Assembly (NCBI RefSeq): GCF_001667885.1 | Contig: NZ_LZJW01000030.1 | Location: 1-64,000 of the forward strand | Direction: 5' to 3' | Length of the DNA stretch: 64,000 nucleotides | From: Mycobacterium scrofulaceum | Lineage (GTDB): Bacteria; Actinomycetota; Actinomycetes; Mycobacteriales; Mycobacteriaceae | In this document: positions 54,433-64,000 of the stretch, one piece after another | How the letters are laid out: every line of letters begins with the position of its first letter | Numbering within the stretch: position 1 is the stretch's first letter | Notes under the pieces: generated by a model | Databases searched by the model: none | Seen by the model: only the letters and a program-made list of their open reading frames with translations | Told to the model about the DNA's origin: nothing | Position numbers and translations under genes: made by a program

Positions 54433-55439
54433 CAACTGGTTCCTTTCAGGCTGCCGATCGAAAGTGAGCCGTCATGCACGGCAGGGGTTTCGGCCACCGG
54501 CACTGCGGGCAGGGGTGGTGGATCGTCGAGGAAGTCGACGGTGGGCGAGAAGAACAGGCCACCGGTGACCGCGGTGGAGAATTCGAGGATTCGGTCGGTG
54601 TTGCCGGGTGGATCGCCGAGAAACATGTTGCGCAGCATCTGCTCGGTCACTTGCGGCGTGCGGGAATACCCGATGAAGTACGTGCCATACTCACCCTTTC
54701 CGAGCTGGCCGAACGGCATGTTGTGCCGCACGATCTTCAATTCGGTGCCGTCCGCATCGGTGATGACGTTGAGGGCGATGTGGGAGTTGGCCGGCTTTTC
54801 CTCGTCATCCAGTTCGAGGTTCTCCAGTTTCGTGCGGCCGATCACCAGCTCCTGATCGGTGACCGACAGCGCGTTCCACGAGGACATCTCGTGCAGATAC
54901 TTCTGCACGTGCACGTAGCACGAGCCTTCGAAGTCGGGATCCTCGGCGCCGATGGTGGTGGCGCTGACGGCCAGTGGGCCGTCCGGGTTTTCGGTGCCGT
55001 CGACGAAGCCCAGCAGGTCGCGGTTGTCGAAGTAGCGGAATCCGTGCACCTCGTCGACGACGGTGACCGCACCGGCCATCGATCGCAGGATGCGGTCGGC
55101 CAATTCGAAGCAGACGTCCAGGCTCTCCGCCCGGATGTGGAACAGCAGGTCCCCGGGCGTGGCCGGCGCGGTGTGCCGCGGGCCGTTCAGTTCGACGAAG
55201 GGGTGCAGCTCTGCCGGACGGGGGCCGGAGAACAAGCGATCCCAGGCCTGCGAGCCGATAGAGGCGATGGCCGACAACCGTTTCGGCGGCTCGCGAAATC
55301 CGATTGCGCGCACCAGCCCGGAAATGTCCGGCAGCGCGTCGTGCACTGTCGCTTCTCCGCCGTCGTCGATGGTCACCACCAAGAAGACCGCCGCAGGCGT
55401 CAACGGCTCGAGGATGGGCTGTGGCTGGACGGAAGGCAC
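54432..55439 (-). CDS. dyp: Dye-decolorizing peroxidase, encapsulin cargo
   Basis: This 335-residue heme peroxidase has the distal motif GFVDGTENP and the proximal heme His in KIVRHNMPFG, then YFIGYSRTP. The C-terminus SLSIGSLKG is the encapsulin-targeting peptide. I chose the GTG at 55439 (PSVQPQPILEPLTPAAV) because it gives the same length and start as M. tuberculosis DyP (Rv0799c). The frame is open a further 201 bp, but that stretch is the translated 57-bp repeat array and is unlikely to be protein. It is directly upstream of the shell gene. Confidence 0.96.
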   Translation of the reverse strand: MPSVQPQPILEPLTPAAVFLVVTIDDGGEATVHDALPDISGLVRAIGFREPPKRLSAIASIGSQAWDRLFSGPRPAELHPFVELNGPRHTAPATPGDLLFHIRAESLDVCFELADRILRSMAGAVTVVDEVHGFRYFDNRDLLGFVDGTENPDGPLAVSATTIGAEDPDFEGSCYVHVQKYLHEMSSWNALSVTDQELVIGRTKLENLELDDEEKPANSHIALNVITDADGTELKIVRHNMPFGQLGKGEYGTYFIGYSRTPQVTEQMLRNMFLGDPPGNTDRILEFSTAVTGGLFFSPTVDFLDDPPPLPAVPVAETPAVHDGSLSIGSLKGTS

Positions 55440-55448
55440 TCTGCTGAC

Positions 55449-55581
55449 CCTAGCGTGGCGACGCTGAGCGCAGGAAGTGCGCGAAGAAGGAGCCGCGCAA
55501 TCGGGCCTAGCGTGGCGACGCTGAGCGCAGGAAGTGCGCGAAGAAGGAGCCGCGCAATCGGGCCCAGCCTGGCGACGGTCG
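55449..55581. repeat. 57-bp tandem repeat (VNTR candidate)
   Basis: 55449-55505 and 55506-55562 are identical 57-bp units beginning CCTAGCGTGGCGACGCTGAG. A degenerate third start (CCCAGCCTGGCGACGG) follows to about 55581. The unit is a multiple of three, so the minus frame through it stays open. It occupies the divergent gap upstream of both DyP-encapsulin and the aminopeptidase, where copy number could alter promoter spacing. Confidence 0.85.
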
Positions 55582-55605
55582 TCGTCGACAGCCATGATGA
55601 TCAAC

Positions 55606-56865
55606 ATGTCGGCCAGCGCCGCAGGCCTCTGCGATTTCATCGACGCTTCTCCGTCGCCTTTTCACGTTTGCGCCACGGTGGCCGCGCGGCTGACCGCTGC
55701 CGGCTTCACCGAACTGAGCGAGGCTGACCGGTGGCCGACGGAACCGGGTAGCTATTTCACGGTGCGGGCCGCTTCGCTGGTCGCCTGGAATTCCGTGCGC
55801 GCCGACGGCCCGTTCCGGATCGTCGGCGCGCACACCGACAGCCCGAACTTGCGGGTCAAGCAGTATCCCGATCGGGTGGTCGCCGGGTGGCGCGTGGTCG
55901 CATTGGAGCCGTACGGCGGGGCGTGGCTCAACTCCTGGCTGGATCGCGACCTGGGTATCAGCGGACGGTTGTCGGTGCAGGACGGCGCCGGGATCGAGCA
56001 TCGGCTGGTCCGCATCGACGACCCGATCCTGCGGGTACCCCAGCTGGCCATCCACCTCGCCGAAGACCGCAAATCGCTGACGCTGGACCCGCAACGCCAC
56101 GTTAACGCGGTCTGGGGAACCGGTGCCGAGATGAAGCGGTTCATCGACTTCGTCGCCGAACGCGCCGGCGTGACGCCGACGAGCGTGCTGGCCGCCGACC
56201 TGATGACCCACGACCTGACCCCGTCGACGGTGATCGGCGCCGACCGTGACCTGCTCAGCGCGCCGCGCCTGGACAACCAAGCCAGCTGTTATGCGGGCAC
56301 GGAGGCTCTGCTGGCCGCCGAACCGCGGGGATTCCTGCCCGTGCTGGTGGTCTTCGACCACGAGGAGGTGGGGTCGTCCTCCGACCACGGCGCCCAATCC
56401 GACTTGCTCGGCACCGTCCTGGAGCGGATCGTGCTCGCGGCCGGCGGCACCCGTGAGGACTTCCTGCGTCGGTTGCCCGAATCACTGCTGGCCTCGGCGG
56501 ACATGGCCCACGCGACCCACCCCAACTACCCGGAGCGGCACGAGCCGGGCCACCTGATCGAGGTCAACGCCGGACCGGTGCTCAAGGTGCACCCCAACCT
56601 GCGTTATGCCACCGACGGACGCACGGCCGCGGCCTTCGAGCTCGCCTGCCGGCAGGCCGGGGTCGGCCTGCAGCGTTACGAGCACCGGGCCGACCTGCCG
56701 TGCGGATCGACGATCGGCCCGCTGGCCTCGGCTCGAACCGGCATCCCGACGGTCGACGTCGGCGCCGCGCAGCTGGCCATGCACTCCGCGCGTGAGTTGA
56801 TGGGCGTGCACGACGTCGCCGCCTACTCGGCGGCCATGGAAGCGTTCCTTTCGCCCAAGCCCTAG
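55606..56865 (+). CDS. pepC: M18-family aspartyl aminopeptidase
   Basis: This 419-residue zinc aminopeptidase of the M18 family has the metal ligands in [16 protein letters not shown], the acidic bridging region [19 protein letters not shown], and [15 protein letters not shown], where the catalytic Glu lies. [19 protein letters not shown] and [16 protein letters not shown] complete the fold. It corresponds to Rv0800 (pepC). I chose the ATG at 55606 ([19 protein letters not shown]) by comparison with homologues; ATGs at 55594 and 55597 are close alternatives. It is divergent from dyp across the tandem repeat. Confidence 0.94.
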   Translation: MSASAAGLCDFIDASPSPFHVCATVAARLTAAGFTELSEADRWPTEPGSYFTVRAASLVAWNSVRADGPFRIVGAHTDSPNLRVKQYPDRVVAGWRVVALEPYGGAWLNSWLDRDLGISGRLSVQDGAGIEHRLVRIDDPILRVPQLAIHLAEDRKSLTLDPQRHVNAVWGTGAEMKRFIDFVAERAGVTPTSVLAADLMTHDLTPSTVIGADRDLLSAPRLDNQASCYAGTEALLAAEPRGFLPVLVVFDHEEVGSSSDHGAQSDLLGTVLERIVLAAGGTREDFLRRLPESLLASADMAHATHPNYPERHEPGHLIEVNAGPVLKVHPNLRYATDGRTAAAFELACRQAGVGLQRYEHRADLPCGSTIGPLASARTGIPTVDVGAAQLAMHSARELMGVHDVAAYSAAMEAFLSPKP

Positions 56866-56888
56866 CGACGCCTCTAGATGTGGGCCTG

Positions 56889-57257
56889 CTAGAGGACGAC
56901 CGGATGCGCGGCCACGGTGAGCGTGAAGGTCGCGACGTTGAATGCGAACAGGAATGCCGCCAGCCCGAACTGGCCGGAGATGTCGTGAGCGAGGACGTGG
57001 GTGTACATCGCGCAAATGAAGAAGATGGTCAGTCCGGCTGCTGCGGCGACGCCGATTCCCGGTACCCACAGGCCGACGATCAGCCCAAGGGCCCCGAGGG
57101 TTTTCAGGGTGCCGATCGGGAAGGTCAGCCAGGAGACCGGGACACCGGCCCGTTGCATGGGTGGAATGATGGGCGCGAAGTGCACCAGCGCGCTCACGCC
57201 GGAAAATCCGTTGAGGATGATGGCGGATATCGTCATGACGAGATATGCGGTGTGCAT
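56889..57257 (-). CDS. DoxX-like small membrane protein
   Basis: This 122-residue protein has four hydrophobic helices, including LVMTISAIILNGFSGVSALV at the start, TFPIGTLKTLGALGLIVGLW in the middle and FAFNVATFTLTVAAHPVVL at the end. This matches DoxX-like (DUF) membrane proteins of actinobacteria. AGGAAG precedes the ATG at 57257. A long upstream open frame in the same register covers two neighbouring genes and is not part of it. Relatives are linked to redox or thiosulfate functions, but none is shown here. Confidence 0.85.
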   Translation of the reverse strand: MHTAYLVMTISAIILNGFSGVSALVHFAPIIPPMQRAGVPVSWLTFPIGTLKTLGALGLIVGLWVPGIGVAAAAGLTIFFICAMYTHVLAHDISGQFGLAAFLFAFNVATFTLTVAAHPVVL

Positions 57258-57301
57258 TTGGCGGCTTCCTAGCTGGTCGGTCGGTGGACGATCGTTCGGC
57301 G

Positions 57302-57751
57302 TCAGCTCGCCGGCATCGGGTCTAGTCGGAACACGGCGATCCGGCCGGCCAGCGCCTCGACTTCTTCGGGACTGCCTTGGCGCACCAGTCCGGAGCGTTT
57401 GAGAAAGCCAACACCGATCGGCACTTCCGCCGGATATTGACGCAACACCGGGCGAGCTTGCTCGGCCGTCAGCTCGGTTATCTTGACGGGCCGCGTCTTT
57501 CGGCCCTTGCCGAGCGTTCCGGTGCCCGCGGCGCGGGCGTTGCGCGCCCAATCGGCACCCGGGAATCCGGCCACGGCATAGAGTTGCCCGTCCAGCGTGA
57601 ACGGTGTCATCGGCGTGCTGCGAGGCCGACCCGTTTTGCGGCCCGGCACCGTCAACACCATCGGTGGCCCCGTCGGTAAGCCAAGTTTTTGCAGCGTGAT
57701 CATGAACTTGTTCATCGGCTTCAGCCAACGAGGGGGCGTCGGGCTGGACAT
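57302..57751 (-). CDS. Deazaflavin (F420)-dependent nitroreductase-family protein
   Basis: This 149-residue split-barrel protein of the DDN/FDOR-A type has LTVPGRKTGRPRSTPMTPFT, the segment before the cofactor site, then LYAVAGFPGADWARNARAAG and RPVKITELTAEQARPVLRQY, all typical of the family. Members use F420H2 to reduce quinones or nitro compounds. The ATG at 57751 follows GGAG with suitable spacing. It lies 44 bp upstream of the DoxX gene on the same strand, and the pair could form a membrane-linked quinone system. Confidence 0.9.
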   Translation of the reverse strand: MSSPTPPRWLKPMNKFMITLQKLGLPTGPPMVLTVPGRKTGRPRSTPMTPFTLDGQLYAVAGFPGADWARNARAAGTGTLGKGRKTRPVKITELTAEQARPVLRQYPAEVPIGVGFLKRSGLVRQGSPEEVEALAGRIAVFRLDPMPAS

Positions 57752-57866
57752 GTCTACTCCTATCGCCAATTCCGTTGCGTGGGCTTGCAATCGGTTGTGC
57801 GGCGGTTCGCCGCAGTGGGGGCCGGGTGATCAGCAACCCGTATTCAAGGACGGGTCGGCGGCGCGG

Positions 57867-57894
57867 AAAGTTACGCGCGCGCGTGCGTAACTTT
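57867..57894. promoter_or_regulatory. Perfect 10-bp-arm inverted repeat before the multicopper oxidase operon
   Basis: AAAGTTACGC (57867-57876) and GCGTAACTTT (57885-57894) are perfect complementary arms around an 8-base centre. The repeat lies 56 bp before the membrane-protein gene and 115 bp from the divergent deazaflavin gene. A T5 run follows, so it could also terminate transcription, but its place between two divergent starts favours an operator. Confidence 0.55.
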
Positions 57895-57950
57895 TTGCCG
57901 CGCCGTCTCGTCGTCATCTCCTGAGTACGCAACCCGACCCGGGAGAACTG

Positions 57951-58373
57951 ATGACAACAGATGATTGGTACGGCCCCCGCTGGCCCCGGGTGATCGCCCG
58001 TGCCACCAGCGCAACGTTGGCACTGCTGGCGCTGGCTCAAGCCGCATTCGCCGGCAGCTTTCTGGGCGGCCGATACGACGCACTGATGCTGCACTCGGTT
58101 GGCGCGAAGGCGACGACGGTGCTGTCCGTCGTTCAACTGGTGGTGCTGGTGATAGTGAGCAGGACGGGCGGGCCGCGGCGGCCGGTAGCGGTCGGGGCGC
58201 TCGTGACGATCCTCTTGGTCGCCGAGTTCGCATCGGGGGAATTGCGGCTGACAGGCTTACACGTTCCGCTCGGCGTGTTGTTGATCGTGGGGATCTTCCA
58301 GTTGACCGCGTCGGTGTGGCGTCTACCGCTGGCCACACCCTCGCGATCGGCGGAGCGGGAAGCGATCCGATGA
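57951..58373 (+). CDS. Small membrane protein preceding the multicopper oxidase
   Basis: This 140-residue protein has four hydrophobic segments at about residues 17-36, 55-70, 79-95 and 104-123, with short loops. GGGAGAA precedes the ATG. Its stop overlaps the ATG of the multicopper oxidase gene (ATGA), so the two are co-translated. I do not recognise a family beyond a general actinobacterial membrane protein. A role in anchoring, electron transfer or copper handling for the oxidase is possible. Confidence 0.78.
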   Translation: MTTDDWYGPRWPRVIARATSATLALLALAQAAFAGSFLGGRYDALMLHSVGAKATTVLSVVQLVVLVIVSRTGGPRRPVAVGALVTILLVAEFASGELRLTGLHVPLGVLLIVGIFQLTASVWRLPLATPSRSAEREAIR

Positions 58374-59899
58374 ATCGGCGCAGCGCGTTACGCCTGGGTG
58401 CTGCGGCGGCGGGCGTCGGTTTCGTCGGCGCCGGCTGGCCGCTGGCCGGCGCACTGCTGGGCACCGCCGAGTCGGGCCGGCTGATCCGCAGTCAGACCCG
58501 GCTGCCCGATCGCTATCAAGCCCCGTTGCCGATCCCGGAGGAGTTGACGCCGGTTCGGACCGACGCTCACGCCGACTACTACGAGATCACCCAGCAGACC
58601 ACGCAGCTGCGGATACTGCCCGAGCTGCCCACGGCGGCATGGACTTACAACACCAGCTTTCCCGGCCCCACCATCGCTTCGCGGTCCGGCCGACGCACCA
58701 TCGTGCGGCACCGCAACACCCTGCCCGTGCCCGTTGTGGTGCACCTACATGGCGGCCACACGCCGGAAGCCCACGATGGGTATCCGACCGACTTCATCCT
58801 GCCCCCGGGCCGTCAGCCCGGGGCTGAAGCCATGGCACGCAACAGCGTTGTCGGAGAGCGCGAATACGTTTACCCGATGAATCAGCGTGCCGCTACGTTG
58901 TGGTACCACGATCACCGGATGGGCTACACCGGCGCCGCCGTCTGGCGCGGCCTGGCCGGATTCCACTTGGTCCACGATGACGAGGAAGACTCGTTGCCGC
59001 TGCCTCGCGGTCGGCGGGACATCCCGCTGATGATCACCGATCGCGCATTCGCCGCCGACGGCTCCTTCCGCTACCCGGGCGCCGACGATGGCGGAGCAAT
59101 CGGTGACTACATGAACGGAGTCCTCGGTGACGTCATCCTTGTCAACGGTGCGCCATGGCCGGTGCTGTCGACCGATCCTGCCCGTTATCGCCTGCGACTA
59201 CTGAACGCATCCAACGCCCGTCGCTATCGGCTGCAGTTGGATCCGCAGCCACCCGGTGGTTCGGCGTTGGTCCAGATCGGCAGCGACGGTGGATTACTCG
59301 CCCGGCCGCTAGCTCACGACGTCATCGACATCGCTCCGGCGGAACGGTTCGATATTGTGGTCGACTTCAGCCGCTACCAGCTGGGAACACAAGTGCGGCT
59401 GCTCAACCGGTTGGATACCGAAACCGCAGGCGAGGTCATGCGATTCGACATCGTCGGGGACGACCGTTCCGACGATTCGGCCATCCCCGAGCGGCTCAGC
59501 GGACGCGTCCCGAATCTCGACCCCCAGGGCGCCGTGGCCACTCGAACGTTCCTCTTCCGGTTGGGTAGAACAGGCGTATGGACGATCAACGACCTCCCCT
59601 ATCAACCGGGCCGGCCGCTGGCGCGCCCTAAGCTCGGCACCACAGAAATCTGGCGGTTCATCTCCGAGTTCCACCATCCGGTTCACGTTCACCTGAATTC
59701 GTTCCGGGTGCTGACCCGCAACGGCCGCGCACCGGGCCGGTTCGACCTGGGGTGGAAGGACACCGTCGATGTGCGCCCGGCCGAAGCGGTCGAAGTCCTT
59801 ACCCGGTTTTCCGACTACACCGGCTCATACCTTCTGCACTGCCACAACCTTGAACACGAAGACATGGCGATGATGGCCGACTTTCTCACCGTCGACTAG
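58370..59899 (+). CDS. CotA/bilirubin oxidase-type multicopper oxidase, Tat-exported
   Basis: This 509-residue three-domain copper oxidase starts with a twin-arginine signal (MNRRSALRLGAAAAGVGFVG). The trinuclear-cluster ligands appear in VVHLHGGHTPE, LWYHDHRMGYTGAAV, HHPVHVHLNSF and LLHCHNLEHEDMAMM, the last also giving the type-1 copper Cys and His. These fit the CotA-like branch better than the MmcO type of M. tuberculosis. Such enzymes oxidise phenols, bilirubin, Mn(II) or Cu(I) with oxygen. The start overlaps the upstream membrane gene. A 10-bp-arm palindrome upstream may control both. Confidence 0.93.
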   Translation: MNRRSALRLGAAAAGVGFVGAGWPLAGALLGTAESGRLIRSQTRLPDRYQAPLPIPEELTPVRTDAHADYYEITQQTTQLRILPELPTAAWTYNTSFPGPTIASRSGRRTIVRHRNTLPVPVVVHLHGGHTPEAHDGYPTDFILPPGRQPGAEAMARNSVVGEREYVYPMNQRAATLWYHDHRMGYTGAAVWRGLAGFHLVHDDEEDSLPLPRGRRDIPLMITDRAFAADGSFRYPGADDGGAIGDYMNGVLGDVILVNGAPWPVLSTDPARYRLRLLNASNARRYRLQLDPQPPGGSALVQIGSDGGLLARPLAHDVIDIAPAERFDIVVDFSRYQLGTQVRLLNRLDTETAGEVMRFDIVGDDRSDDSAIPERLSGRVPNLDPQGAVATRTFLFRLGRTGVWTINDLPYQPGRPLARPKLGTTEIWRFISEFHHPVHVHLNSFRVLTRNGRAPGRFDLGWKDTVDVRPAEAVEVLTRFSDYTGSYLLHCHNLEHEDMAMMADFLTVD

Positions 59900-59970
59900 C
59901 TGTTGGCCGCTTAGTGGCCGACGCGGCCGTTCCTTCCACCGAGCCTCGTCAACACCTAAGGTCTGGCGGT

Positions 59971-62666
<2,696 letters not shown>

Positions 62667-62685
62667 GCCGCAACGGCGAATCCCG

Positions 62686-63321
62686 GTGGGCGAGCGTGGT
62701 TTCCGTCGAGTCCGTGCATTGGCGTTGGCCGCCGCCCTGGTGGGCTGGAGCTTTGTCGGCCCCCGCCTGCCCACGGCATGGCGGGTGACGATTCAAGCGG
62801 CCGCGGCCGGAGTGCTGGTGCTTGTGACGCGTGCACCGCTGGGGTTGTCGCCGCCGCGGCTGTGGGCGGGGCTGCGGTTGGGGTCCGCGGCCGGCGCGGC
62901 CGTGGCGAGCGCGATCGCCGCGACGACGGCGGTCCCGGTGGTGCGGTCGTCCATGGCCGACCGGGAGCCGACCGGGTCGGTGGCCGGCTGGCTGCTGGTG
63001 CGCATCCCCGTCGGTACCGTATGGGCCGAGGAGGCCGCGTTCCGCGCGGCGCTCACCACCGCCGCGTCGGGTTCCTACGGCAAATCGGGCGCAAGGTTGT
63101 TGCAAGCGGCGAGCTTTGGGCTCTCCCATGTCGCGGATGCGCGGGCCGAGGGTGATCCGGTGCTCGGCACCGTGTTGGTGACGGGCGTGGCGGGCTGGCT
63201 ATTCGGTTGGCTCGCTGACCGTTCCGGCAGTGTGGCCGCACCCATGCTGGTGCACCTGGCGATCAACGAGGCCGGCGCGATCGCGGCGCTGGGCGTGCGG
63301 CGTCACGGGTTGATGGTGTAG
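62686..63321 (+). CDS. CPBP/CAAX-type intramembrane protease (Rv0804-like)
   Basis: This 211-residue membrane protein has about six hydrophobic segments. The protease motifs are E115-E116-x3-R120 (AEEAAFR), FGLSH with H148, and HLAINEAG with H190 and N194, all expected for the CPBP/Abi family of intramembrane endopeptidases. The GTG at 62686 is the first in-frame start after the purL stop. It corresponds to Rv0804. Its last 19 bp overlap the convergent mceA-type gene. Its substrate is unknown. Confidence 0.88.
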   Translation: MGERGFRRVRALALAAALVGWSFVGPRLPTAWRVTIQAAAAGVLVLVTRAPLGLSPPRLWAGLRLGSAAGAAVASAIAATTAVPVVRSSMADREPTGSVAGWLLVRIPVGTVWAEEAAFRAALTTAASGSYGKSGARLLQAASFGLSHVADARAEGDPVLGTVLVTGVAGWLFGWLADRSGSVAAPMLVHLAINEAGAIAALGVRRHGLMV

Positions 63322-64000
63322 TCACCCAGCTGCCGGCCCCACACGTGCTCGGTGAAAAGCGGGGAGCCGAGTTCGAAGTGGTTGTAGGGGGCCATGCTCG
63401 CGCCGGTGTCCATCACCAGCATGGGCGCCGGCCACAGCTCTCGCGTGATGGTCTGCCAACAACCCGGCCGACCACCGGGACCGCCCCGGGCGTTGGTGCG
63501 GGGTAGGTTCTCGGGCCAGATGTACGGGCTGGGCGCCCCGGTGATGCCGCCGGCCGCGTGGGCGCCGAGCGAATAGCCGTTGTCGCCGAGCGCGTTGTGG
63601 ATCCTGGGGCCGACCTCGGCGAAATTCCTTATGGTGCAGAAGATTTCCGGGCTGTACTCGTCGATCAGCTGGCTGGAGGGGACCAGATCGGTGGCCCCGC
63701 GCGCCAGGTAGGGGCCGCCGCGCCCGAAGACGTCGGCGCCCGCGCCACCCAGACCGGCCGCCGCCAGCAGTGCCGCGTCCAGATCGGCTTGCTGACGGTT
63801 CAGCGTGCGCGCGGCGGTCACCGCGCGGTCGAGGGCGTCCCATAGGTCTGGCGAGGCGTTGGCGTAGGTCTCACCGAGGGCGGCCAACCGCGCGACGTCG
63901 GTGCGAATGGCGGACATCCGGGGGTTCACGTCGTCGAGGATCGTGTTGCCGTTGACCAAAGAGGCGCCGAACGCCTCGCCCAACCCGGCCAGCGCTTGCG
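63303..64000 (-). CDS. MceA-type MCE-family protein, C-terminal part (gene continues past the window)
   Basis: About 232 C-terminal residues of a MCE lipid-transport protein are present; the frame is open to the window end, so the MCE domain itself lies outside. The segments LDDVNPRMSAIRTDVARLAA, YSPEIFCTIRNFAEVGPRIH, INxxGGPGGRPGCW-like NARGGPGGRPGCW, MDTGASMAPYNHFELGSP and the last residues VWGRQLGDYTINP match the C-terminus of MceA proteins. In complete mce operons mceB follows mceA, but here the gene ends against the convergent CAAX protease gene, so no mceB-F follows on this side. Confidence 0.92.
   Translation of the reverse strand, partial: QALAGLGEAFGASLVNGNTILDDVNPRMSAIRTDVARLAALGETYANASPDLWDALDRAVTAARTLNRQQADLDAALLAAAGLGGAGADVFGRGGPYLARGATDLVPSSQLIDEYSPEIFCTIRNFAEVGPRIHNALGDNGYSLGAHAAGGITGAPSPYIWPENLPRTNARGGPGGRPGCWQTITRELWPAPMLVMDTGASMAPYNHFELGSPLFTEHVWGRQLGDYTINP

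Noticed and set aside
55440..55640. N-terminal extension of DyP through the 57-bp repeat
   Set aside because: The extension encodes two identical 19-residue units and is absent from the 335-residue homologue; the GTG at 55439 gives the expected protein.
57258..58136. Long minus-strand extension upstream of the DoxX gene
   Set aside because: It runs through the deazaflavin gene in another frame and lacks a domain; the DoxX protein starts cleanly at 57257.

Overview
This window is high-GC actinobacterial DNA from a Mycobacterium, most likely a slow grower. The order phoP-phoR, CYP51 cluster, aldA, purD, ggtA, purB-CYP126, purC-ptrB, emrB-like, purSQ, encapsulin/DyP, pepC, purL, CAAX protease follows the M. 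tuberculosis Rv0756c-Rv0804 order as I remember it. Several genes interrupt that order: a DHFR-like reductase, an old-yellow-enzyme reductase, an aldo/keto reductase with its MarR regulator, a TDT-family transporter, a second MFS pump, a haloalkane-type hydrolase island, a CotA-like multicopper oxidase and a MceA gene. The oligopeptidase B gene is intact here. These additions suggest an environmental or opportunistic species such as a member of the M. avium complex, but the sequence alone does not settle the species.

Layout. 1-2000: homopolymer-bounded edge, DUF4383 membrane protein, tRNA-Thr(TGT) and a protein built from decapeptide repeats. 2070-4320: PhoPR two-component system with a candidate autoregulatory PhoP box. 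4311-14220: HIT protein, DHFR-like reductase, then a tightly packed minus-strand run (SnoaL, OYE reductase, ADH, SnoaL-like, ferredoxin, CYP51, SDR, CYP123, TetR). 14429-17951: divergent plus-strand run (aldehyde dehydrogenase, SDR, 3-hydroxyisobutyrate dehydrogenase, carboxymuconolactone decarboxylase-like). Matching palindromes lie at the TetR start and before aldA, so this regulator may control both arms. 17961-32512: AKR/MarR, purD, ggtA, esterase, TetR, DUF429, purB-CYP126-TDT, membrane protein, purC-ptrB. 32591-43979: two tandem DHA2 pumps, deacetylase-like protein, flavin dehydrogenase, metallo-hydrolase, secreted protein, purS-purQ, WS/DGAT, acyltransferase, YbjN-like protein. 44330-53567: accessory redox and hydrolase island. 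53635-56865: DyP-encapsulin nanocompartment operon and aminopeptidase. 56889-64000: DoxX, deazaflavin-type protein, multicopper oxidase, VOC protein, purL, CAAX protease and the 3' part of a mceA-type gene.

The most interesting item is the 46.6-53.6 kb island. Four copies of a TGGG-N8-CCCA palindrome occupy the gaps before a quinone-oxidoreductase/haloacid-dehalogenase-like pair, before two overlapping TetR paralogues and before an alpha/beta hydrolase with an Asp nucleophile. This looks like one regulon with its own regulators and possibly an oxidation/dehalogenation pathway. Six purine biosynthesis genes (purD, B, C, S, Q, L) are spread through the window, and several have TAGNCT -10 boxes placed for leaderless transcription.
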